Assembly (NCBI GenBank): GCA_001871015.1
Contig: MNUO01000077.1
Span: forward strand, 1-6,679
Direction: 5' to 3'
Origin: Candidatus Desantisbacteria bacterium CG1_02_38_46
GTDB lineage: Bacteria > Desantisbacteria > UBA1551 > UBA1559
Length of the DNA stretch: 6,679 nucleotides
A program made the translations under genes and the position numbers. This document shows, in pieces, positions 1-5,404 of the stretch (its first letter is position 1; each line of letters starts with the position of its first letter). The notes under the pieces are model-generated. The model was given only the letters and a program-made list of their open reading frames with translations. It did not search any database and was not told where the DNA came from.

Positions 1-93
1 TCAATCTATCTTGAGTAGCTCCCCCTTGTTTTTATGAGCAGAGACTCCACCACAAAATTTTTCCTGTAAAATCCATGATTATTCTTTCTACCC

Positions 94-163
<70 letters not shown>

Positions 164-315
164 TCATGTTTTTATTAATATCTATTAAAGAGAGTGTAGA
201 TTTTTATTTATGTTTTTTGGTATATTTCTTTCTTTCTTTTTTATTTTATGGTTGAATGAAATTGCTCTATAACTTATTCTATTTACAATGTATTTTATTC
301 TTTTTTTGATTGATG

Positions 316-344
316 TTGACCTACAATCACATTTATTGTATATT
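316..344 (+). promoter_or_regulatory. Sigma70-type promoter for the terminase genes
   Basis: TTGACC at 316-321 (five of six matches to the -35 consensus) is followed after 17 bases by TATATT at 339-344 (five of six to the -10 consensus). A TG directly precedes the -10. Transcription would start near 351, giving a leader of about 20 bases that includes AAGGAGG at 355-361 before the ATG at 372. The -35 block TTGACCTAC recurs in the promoter at 2935, which strengthens the call. Confidence 0.7.
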
Positions 345-371
345 GTTTATGTATAAGGAGGATATTTTATT

Positions 372-980
372 ATGAAAAGAAAGAAAACCAATGATGCTTT
401 ACCAATAGAATCATCTGAAGAATCTTCTGATCTGCCTGATCTGTATAGAATGAAACTTTGTTCTATGCATGTTCAAAAGGGTAGTGATGGTAGTGGTACG
501 AAACAGATTATTTCATGGGAAGTGGCAAAACCCTGTCGTGGAGAAAGATGTCCTGCTTCTGATCTGTGTGATTATGAAAGAGGATCTCGTTGCAGGGTTG
601 AAAACACCTATCTTCGTTCTGTGGCCGCTGTTATATATCGAAACTTCATTACTGTGCTGGATGAACCTACTTTGATGCGGATTGGTTTGCATTTAATGCC
701 TATTTATCAGAATTTATGTCGATTGAAGATAGTAGAGATTGGTGTTGTAGATGCTGTTATGACGGATGATAAAGGTAAGCCTTTTATAAATCCTGTTTAT
801 AAGGAGATGCGGGAGCATATTAAGTTGTTGGAACAGACCTGGAGATCTTTGGGTCTTTCTGATTATTTTATCGAAGCGGAGCTTCCTGATATTAAGTTTG
901 ATGATGATGTCCGTCCTCCTGAACGAGCGATGAAGTTAAGGAACAGGGTAGTCCGTAAAGTTGTTGCTGTAGGAGAATAA
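372..980 (+). CDS. terS: Terminase small subunit, P27-like, with a cysteine cluster
   Basis: Probable small subunit of the packaging terminase. It would bind phage DNA as an oligomer and recruit the large subunit encoded four bases downstream. The protein has 202 residues, within the usual size for the family. The stretch from N140-P141 through about residue 162 (NPVYKEMREHIKLLEQTWRS, then LGLS) has the pattern of the C-terminal helix of P27-type small terminases: an asparagine-proline, an amphipathic helix, then a leucine-rich turn. Residues 1-25 are charged and probably disordered. Residues 55-74 hold C55, C60, C66 and C74 (C-X4-C-X5-C-X7-C), a candidate zinc or iron-sulfur site not typical of the family, with C30 nearby. 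The start is set by AAGGAGG at 355-361, ten bases before the ATG. The gene's position directly before a clear large terminase gene is the strongest support. It could instead be another DNA-binding packaging accessory protein. Confidence 0.65.
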   Translation: MKRKKTNDALPIESSEESSDLPDLYRMKLCSMHVQKGSDGSGTKQIISWEVAKPCRGERCPASDLCDYERGSRCRVENTYLRSVAAVIYRNFITVLDEPTLMRIGLHLMPIYQNLCRLKIVEIGVVDAVMTDDKGKPFINPVYKEMREHIKLLEQTWRSLGLSDYFIEAELPDIKFDDDVRPPERAMKLRNRVVRKVVAVGE

Positions 981-984
981 ATTC

Positions 985-2919
985 ATGTCAGATAAAATAA
1001 TTAGAAAAGTGGTTTCCCGTACTCGTAAAGCGATGAAAGCGGATAGAGGGAAGGGTTCTGTTTTTAATCGTGATTATAATGTTCCTGAATATCGTAATGG
1101 TGCTGAGGGTATGATCAAATGGGTGGAAGATCACTGTTACGGAGAAATCACTCCTATTTCGCTTGATGAGGATGCTTTTGGGGATATTAAAATCTGGGTT
1201 AAGATGAGTGAACTTCCTGACACCCCTCATCCTGATACAGGACGTTCTTATAAAGAGATGTGGGAAAAGCAGAAAAACGTTTTAAGAAAAGCTTTGGAGA
1301 TGAAAAATGGTGTGTTTCTTAATCGACTTATTGTCCTTTGTTGGCCCCGTGGGGAAGGAAAGTCTTTTTTAGCTTGTCTTATCCAGTTATGGAAGTTTTT
1401 CTGTTGGCCTCGACAACAAATCATGCTCGGAGCTAATTCTAAAGATCAGGTTAAGTTCGTACATTTTGACATCATGCGGGATATTATTCGACATTCTCCC
1501 GATCTTCATTCTCAAGTGGGAGAACGTAATATCCAGGAAAAGGAAATCAGACTTACTAATGAAAAAGGGAATGTTGATTCTATGATTCGTTCTATTTCTT
1601 CTTTCACTGGTATTGTTTCTAATATTACCGGATATACTTTCTCTGAAATGTTCGATATGAAGAATCCTAAGTTTTTTGTCCAGCTTGACGGATCAATCAG
1701 GAATGTACCTAATGCTATGGGAGTGATTGACTCTACCGTTTCTGCTAAGACCCATGTTCTCTATTCTCTTTACATTAATTATATTGATAAGAAAACGAAA
1801 ACTCTATTTTATTCATATCGAAACAGTGTTACCGGGGATATTTCAGATTATTGGCATCCTTTGATGACAGAAGATCAACTTTCTGATTATAAAGCCAAGT
1901 TTCCTTTTGGAGAATTCGAGCGTTATTTTTTAAATCTTTGGTCAGTAGGTACAGCAAGGGTTTTTACTGATGAAATGATAGAAGCAACTTCTATTTATGC
2001 AATAGATAAGAGTATTTTAAATAATACTGCTCTTTTTTCTGCTCTCGAAGAGAAAAATACGCTGATAGAAGTTAAAAAAGACGCTATTGAGAAACATGTG
2101 CCTTCAGATTTAGAAGAAATAAGTGTAAGAATCGTAAGAATTTATGAAAGAATGCAAAAAATTGATGAAATTTATGCTTTATCCAGTGATTTTGGAAGTG
2201 CTAAAATGGCAACAATAAATGATTTTACAAATCTCGAAAATATATTTGATACTCATTTTGCCTTAATTGCTGGAATAGATAGAGGAGATCCATCAGCAAT
2301 AAGAGGAAAAGCCAGAACGATTGTCGGAGTTATTGCAAAAGGACTTCCAGGAAGTCGTAGTAATCCCCATATTGCAAATATGCTTGCAACTGCTCCCCGC
2401 TACCTTTATCTTATTCTTCTTTTGGCTAATATAGAAACCCATTCTCTTGAAACAATCAAAGAAGTGCTTGAAAAATGTAATGAAGAATTTGAAGGAATAG
2501 ATTCTCTTTGCAGTGAGCGGTATGGAACCTGGGATATGGAAGATTGGTGTAAAGACAGACAGATTTCTTTTGAACCTGTCTATCCGAATTATGATAGACA
2601 GAAAGAAGCCTTCAATGAACTTTATAATATTATCAAAGCAGGTTTATTTAAATGTCCGATCACTAATATTTGGGGATCGAAAAAGGAAGACATCCTTCGA
2701 GAAGAGATGTTGGTCTTTGATCACGATACGGATAAGAAGTGGTTTGGTTCTCCTGAAAAGGGAGAAAAATATGGAATTCAGGATGACTGTATTTATACAA
2801 TAGGATGGTCTATTTATGGTGGACGCAACATTAATTCAGATCTATTTCGTATAAGAAAATCAATGACTTCCTTCGGGGTATGGATGCCAGATAAGTCTGT
2901 AATAGGAAATTATAAATAA
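985..2919 (+). CDS. terL: Terminase large subunit (packaging ATPase and nuclease)
   Basis: Motor and endonuclease that cuts phage DNA and drives it through the portal into the head. The length of 644 residues is at the large end for this family. The ATPase domain (about 90-330) shows Walker A PRGEGKS with G123, G125, K126 and S127. A probable Walker B lies at 217-222 (YTFSEM), where S220-E221 replaces the usual Asp-Glu. A coupling motif VIDSTVS lies at 247-253. The domain closes with a typical LWSVGTARVF (318-327). The RNase H-like nuclease follows: IAGIDRGDP with D432, SERYGTWDM with E511 as a candidate second acidic residue, and QDD with D600/D601 near the end, consistent with a two-metal site. 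Between the domains, about 333-425 is a long, charged, mainly helical segment. AGGAG at 971-975 lies inside the end of the previous gene, nine bases before the ATG, so the pair is likely co-translated. Arginine codons change from mostly CGN before residue 326 to mostly AGA after it. Confidence 0.92.
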   Translation: MSDKIIRKVVSRTRKAMKADRGKGSVFNRDYNVPEYRNGAEGMIKWVEDHCYGEITPISLDEDAFGDIKIWVKMSELPDTPHPDTGRSYKEMWEKQKNVLRKALEMKNGVFLNRLIVLCWPRGEGKSFLACLIQLWKFFCWPRQQIMLGANSKDQVKFVHFDIMRDIIRHSPDLHSQVGERNIQEKEIRLTNEKGNVDSMIRSISSFTGIVSNITGYTFSEMFDMKNPKFFVQLDGSIRNVPNAMGVIDSTVSAKTHVLYSLYINYIDKKTKTLFYSYRNSVTGDISDYWHPLMTEDQLSDYKAKFPFGEFERYFLNLWSVGTARVFTDEMIEATSIYAIDKSILNNTALFSALEEKNTLIEVKKDAIEKHVPSDLEEISVRIVRIYERMQKIDEIYALSSDFGSAKMATINDFTNLENIFDTHFALIAGIDRGDPSAIRGKARTIVGVIAKGLPGSRSNPHIANMLATAPRYLYLILLLANIETHSLETIKEVLEKCNEEFEGIDSLCSERYGTWDMEDWCKDRQISFEPVYPNYDRQKEAFNELYNIIKAGLFKCPITNIWGSKKEDILREEMLVFDHDTDKKWFGSPEKGEKYGIQDDCIYTIGWSIYGGRNINSDLFRIRKSMTSFGVWMPDKSVIGNYK

Positions 2920-2934
2920 TTTTTTTTGCTGGAC

Positions 2935-2963
2935 TTGACCTACTCTTATTTAAGGTGTATAAT
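2935..2963 (+). promoter_or_regulatory. Strong sigma70-type promoter for the portal transcript
   Basis: TTGACC at 2935-2940, a 17-base spacer and a perfect TATAAT at 2958-2963. Transcription should start near 2970, leaving a leader of about 84 bases before the portal ATG. The first nine bases (TTGACCTAC), the spacer length and the TG directly before the -10 all match the promoter at 316, so the two probably belong to one class and are controlled together. Its position in the gap after the large terminase gene lets portal and downstream genes be transcribed apart from the terminase. Confidence 0.8.
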
Positions 2964-2981
2964 ACAGTTAATAATGATATA

Positions 2982-3000
2982 AATATTCAAATAGAATATT
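2982..3000 (+). promoter_or_regulatory. Inverted repeat in the portal leader, near the predicted mRNA 5' end
   Basis: AATATTC (2982-2988) and GAATATT (2994-3000) form a perfect seven-base inverted repeat around five bases. It begins about 12 bases after the predicted transcription start. It could be a weak 5' stem-loop protecting the mRNA, or a small operator. It is almost all A and T, so chance is a real alternative. Confidence 0.35.
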
Positions 3001-3012
3001 ATATTAAAATCT

Positions 3013-3053
3013 AAGGAGAGGGGGATTAATTATTAATCCCTCTCATAAAAAAG
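3013..3053 (+). promoter_or_regulatory. Split ribosome binding site with a bridging hairpin before the portal gene
   Basis: AAGGAG at 3013-3018 is the only strong Shine-Dalgarno before the portal ATG at 3054, but it is 35 bases away, too far to act in a linear mRNA. The bases between form a hairpin. GAGAGGG at 3016-3022 pairs with CCCTCTC at 3038-3044, then two bulged G (3023-3024), then ATTA at 3025-3028 pairs with TAAT at 3034-3037. Folding would leave AAGG about nine bases from the ATG. Phage T4 genes 25 and 38 are known cases where a hairpin brings a distant Shine-Dalgarno to the start. The stem overlaps the last bases of AAGGAG, so it could also hide the site and act as a switch. The core GGGATTAAT-T-ATTAATCCC is also a perfect DNA palindrome and could be a protein operator. 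Confidence 0.55.
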
Positions 3054-4718
3054 ATGAAAAGAGAAGAAATAGATCAATATATAATGGACATGCCTGATGA
3101 TGTCCTTTCAAAGTTTAAATTTTCTATGCCCTGGCAATATGATGCTTCTTCTGAAACAGGAACAAGAAAGGATGAAGATGGTTTTCCCATTTCTTTAGGT
3201 CCTGACAAAGAAGATCCTCAATTAACGAGAGAGTATCTTCAAAAACAATGTTGGCTTAAATTTCAAAGAAATCCTCAAGTAAATACAGCGATTACAGGAA
3301 AAATTGGTAGATTAACGGGATGGGGATATGAAACAACTTCAGGAGTTCAAGAGATTCAAGAAGAAATAGAGAACACTGAACTTGATCCAAGAAATCGACT
3401 TTATTCTTATTGGTCCAAGTATGTTGGAAGGGCTCTTATTGAAGGAGAACTTTTTCTTTGTTTAACTTGTCATCTCGATGGATTTATAGAAATTGATTTT
3501 ATTGATCCTGTTTTAATTGGTAAAGATGGAAAAGACAATACAGGAATAATTTATCATCCCACCAAAGTTACTATGCCTTTATTTTATAATGTAAATGATG
3601 AAAGGGGGAATCTAATAAGCCAAATTCCGAGCATTTATATAGCTCGGTATCCAGAATTGGCTACTTTGCCCGCTACGAAAACAAATTACAGAGATCATAA
3701 CGATTGTAGAGGATATAATATAAGTCTTCAACAAGATTCAAGAAGTCGAAAAAAGAGATATTCTTCTTTGGGGGGATATTTCCGATTTGTTATTTCATGG
3801 GATAAAGGACTTATTACTCGTAGATCTATTTCGTATTTGAGAACAGTTCTTGAATGGTTAAATCATTATGAGAATTTAAAGAAGTATGAAATAGATCATA
3901 AGAAAGCGGCGGGATCTTATTTATGGGTTTTTTCTTTTGATAATCCAAGAGATTTTAAATTGTGGTTGACTTTATCTGATGAAGAAAGAGCTAAAACAGC
4001 AATTTTTCAAAAGAAGACTCCAGGAGGAACATTGGTACTTCCTCCAGGGATGACAGTCGAAGCAAAGAATCCTAATTTGACCAGTATTAAAGAACAAGAT
4101 ACAGATCTTTTACAAATGGTTATTTCAGGATTGAATGAACCTGCTGATGTAACTACGGGAACATCTAAAGGAACTTTTGCTTCTGTTAAGGCTTCAAGGG
4201 GTCCTATGTCTGATAGGGTTTCTGATGAAATTGCTGAATTTGATCGTTTTCAGAAATATGATTTTTGGGGAAGCATTTTCTTTTTAAAGAATAAACTTAA
4301 TGGATTTCCTGAATTTTTTAAAATTAAAGAAGCAGTAGATTTTGATGATAATCAGGAACCTATTTTTAAGAAAGTGAAAAAAAGACCTGAACAGTTGATT
4401 GACATTTCTTATCCTGTTTCAGAAACAATAAACTTTGAAGGAAGAGCAAAAGGTTTGTTAGGAGTAAAACACGGACCTGTGACTGAATCTGTCGGAATCC
4501 CTTCTTCTGAAATATCAAAAAGATTGGGTATTGGTGGATATGCTCGTATGCGATTGCGAAAAGCAACTGAAGATGAAATGTATCCTGAATTGATTTATGA
4601 ACAAGGGGTTGATGCGGAAAGTATGCAAGAGACTATTGAAGGGGAACCTGGGAAGAAGAAAACTAAGAAGATAAAAAAAGAAACTAAAGGGGGATTATCG
4701 GAATGGAGAGATTTTTAA
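3054..4718 (+). CDS. Portal protein
   Basis: Probable portal, the dodecameric ring at the head vertex through which DNA is pumped by the terminase and to which the tail attaches. The 554-residue length fits. Features typical of portals are an N-terminal helical wing ending in KIGRLTGWGYETTS (83-96), the wing segment GRALIEGELFL (125-135) followed by IEIDFIDP, a long stem-like helix around YLRTVLEWLNHYENL, and the conserved-looking segment PADVTTGTSKGTFASVKASR (363-382) near the crown or tunnel loop. The C-terminus is charged, with a lysine-rich run at 534-545. The gene follows the large terminase gene, the usual order, but has its own promoter and an unusual hairpin-spaced ribosome binding site. 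The ATG at 3054 is the first in this frame after a stop at 3027. A stable hairpin lies inside the gene at 3619-3661. Function rests on pattern and position, since portals diverge strongly in sequence. Confidence 0.8.
   Translation: MKREEIDQYIMDMPDDVLSKFKFSMPWQYDASSETGTRKDEDGFPISLGPDKEDPQLTREYLQKQCWLKFQRNPQVNTAITGKIGRLTGWGYETTSGVQEIQEEIENTELDPRNRLYSYWSKYVGRALIEGELFLCLTCHLDGFIEIDFIDPVLIGKDGKDNTGIIYHPTKVTMPLFYNVNDERGNLISQIPSIYIARYPELATLPATKTNYRDHNDCRGYNISLQQDSRSRKKRYSSLGGYFRFVISWDKGLITRRSISYLRTVLEWLNHYENLKKYEIDHKKAAGSYLWVFSFDNPRDFKLWLTLSDEERAKTAIFQKKTPGGTLVLPPGMTVEAKNPNLTSIKEQDTDLLQMVISGLNEPADVTTGTSKGTFASVKASRGPMSDRVSDEIAEFDRFQKYDFWGSIFFLKNKLNGFPEFFKIKEAVDFDDNQEPIFKKVKKRPEQLIDISYPVSETINFEGRAKGLLGVKHGPVTESVGIPSSEISKRLGIGGYARMRLRKATEDEMYPELIYEQGVDAESMQETIEGEPGKKKTKKIKKETKGGLSEWRDF
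3619..3661 (+). other. Extended hairpin inside the portal gene
   Basis: CCGAGC (3627-3632) and GCTCGG (3642-3647) form a perfect six-base stem around a nine-base AT loop. Just outside, GCCAAATTC (3619-3627) can pair with GAATTGGC (3654-3661) with one bulged A, so the two stems can stack with an asymmetric internal loop (C3627 is shared and can join only one stem). The arms are GC-rich for this AT-rich gene. It lies over codons 189-203 of the portal. No T tract follows, so it is not a terminator. A role in translation pausing or mRNA stability is possible but unproven. Confidence 0.45.
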
Positions 4719-4858
4719 GATTGATTGATTCTGAATTAACAGGAACAGGAACTCTTACTCTTCGAGCAAATGAACTACTTGGATTAATTTTTCAAATGCG
4801 AGACGTAAAGTTTCATGGGGAAAATCTTAAACAAACAAAAACAATATTTGTGTCGTAG
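4703..4858 (+). CDS. Small hypothetical protein overlapping the portal end
   Basis: A 51-residue reading frame (MERFLRLIDSELTGTGTLTL at the start) that begins inside the last 16 bases of the portal gene. AAAGGGGG at 4686-4693, nine bases before the ATG, is a plausible Shine-Dalgarno, and the overlap suggests translational coupling to the portal. Codon choice (AGA, GAA, ATT, TTA) matches the portal. The sequence LTLRANELLGLIFQMRDVKF is amphipathic and could be helical. No cysteine cluster, signal peptide or membrane segment is visible. I do not recognise the family. The alternative is a chance frame in coding-like DNA, but the ribosome site and the filling of an otherwise empty 165-base gap argue for a real gene. 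Confidence 0.5.
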   Translation: MERFLRLIDSELTGTGTLTLRANELLGLIFQMRDVKFHGENLKQTKTIFVS

Positions 4859-4883
4859 TATAAAGTGAAGAGCAGGGAAAACT

Positions 4884-5069
4884 ATGTTAAAAATAACTCC
4901 AAAAATAGCAGATGTTGATATTGCTAATGATAGCTTTTATGTTTATTTAGGCCAGCACGGTTTCCCAATATCAATATCACGGCTGAAAGACATAGTTTCT
5001 AATACGTGGACGGCCCATATCTTGCAGATGGAAGTATTAAGGCTGGCGGAGACCGGGACACAACGATAG
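4884..5069 (+). CDS. Small hypothetical protein, possibly frame-shifted at its end
   Basis: A 61-residue frame beginning MLKITPKIADVDIANDSFYV. AGGGA at 4874-4878 lies five bases before the ATG, a modest ribosome site. It follows the previous small gene by 25 bases and its TAG (5067-5069) overlaps the ribosome site of the next gene, a normal operon arrangement. The N-terminal 40 residues look like a small beta-rich domain (SFYVYLGQHGFPISISRL). From about residue 40 another frame (from 5003) reads DGPYLADGSIKAGGDRD, which looks at least as protein-like as this gene's own last 20 residues, so the end may have been altered by an indel. I do not recognise a family. A head or tail accessory role is only inferred from position. 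Confidence 0.45.
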   Translation: MLKITPKIADVDIANDSFYVYLGQHGFPISISRLKDIVSNTWTAHILQMEVLRLAETGTQR

Positions 5070-5077
5070 GTGAGACA

Positions 5078-5338
5078 ATGAAACTCAAAGACTATCAATA
5101 TATTACTCACAAAATCATTTTCCGTCCCTGGGGAGTTGAATGCCGTTTTACAGTGGCACGATTAGATGGTACTCATATTAATGATATTGTTATGTTAAAA
5201 GATGGCAAAGAAGATGAGACTCAATTAGCTTTGCTAATATTTGAAAGGCTTAAAAAAGTGGATATTCCTTCTGAAATTATCATCTCTGAAATGATTTATA
5301 CAGAAACAGAAGTGGAAAATTTGATGAAGGATATTTAG
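5078..5338 (+). CDS. Small hypothetical protein with a possible -1 frameshift extension
   Basis: An 86-residue acidic and lysine-rich protein starting MKLKDYQYITHKIIFRPWGV. I chose the ATG at 5078 because AGGTGA (5068-5073) precedes it at short spacing and overlaps the stop of the previous gene. A GTG at 5006 in the same frame would add 24 residues but has no clear ribosome site and would overlap the previous gene. The sequence suggests a small alpha/beta domain: beta strands around IIFRPWGVECRFTVARLDG, then a helix TQLALLIFERLKKV. No family is recognised. Near the end, AAATTTG at 5317-5323 is in the correct register for -1 slippage. A shift there would replace the last residues with a 26-codon tail, giving a 108-residue product ending one base before the next gene. 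Confidence 0.6.
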   Translation: MKLKDYQYITHKIIFRPWGVECRFTVARLDGTHINDIVMLKDGKEDETQLALLIFERLKKVDIPSEIIISEMIYTETEVENLMKDI

Positions 5339-5403
5339 TTTTAGGGCAGGATTTATCTGATTTAAAATCTAAAGAGAATTTATTGGAAATAAAGGCTTTA
5401 TAA
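5317..5403 (+). other. Candidate -1 frameshift site and alternative C-terminal extension
   Basis: The heptamer A AAT TTG (5317-5323) fits X XXY YYZ in the frame of the gene at 5078. After a -1 slip the frame reads on from GAT at 5323 to TAA at 5401-5403, encoding DEGYLVLGQDLSDLKSKENL and six more residues. The extension has no start codon of its own, looks like ordinary acidic/lysine-rich protein, and stops one base before the ATG at 5405. No strong stimulating hairpin or pseudoknot is visible just downstream. A chance match in AT-rich DNA or a past single-base indel are the alternatives. Confidence 0.35.
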
Positions 5404-5404
5404 A

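Noticed and set aside
469-675. 68-codon + frame inside the small terminase gene
   Set aside because: Shadow of the real gene in another frame, without a convincing ribosome site.
988-1230. 80-codon - strand frame opposite the large terminase gene
   Set aside because: Antisense shadow: it covers conserved terminase coding sequence, and the opposite frame has clear family motifs.
2513-2803. 96-codon + frame inside the large terminase nuclease domain
   Set aside because: Alternate-frame shadow. The main frame here carries the nuclease motifs, including E511 and D600/D601.
2907-2927. Terminator at the end of the large terminase gene (AAATTAT/ATAATTT stem and eight T)
   Set aside because: The stem is made only of A-T pairs with a two-base loop, overlaps the stop codon, and is too weak to support as an intrinsic terminator.
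4077-4105. Internal TTGACC in the portal gene as a third promoter of the same class
   Set aside because: It lacks the TTGACCTAC extension, and 17 bases downstream is TACAGA, a poor -10.
4366-4566. 66-codon - strand frame opposite the portal gene
   Set aside because: Antisense shadow of portal coding sequence with no ribosome site of note.
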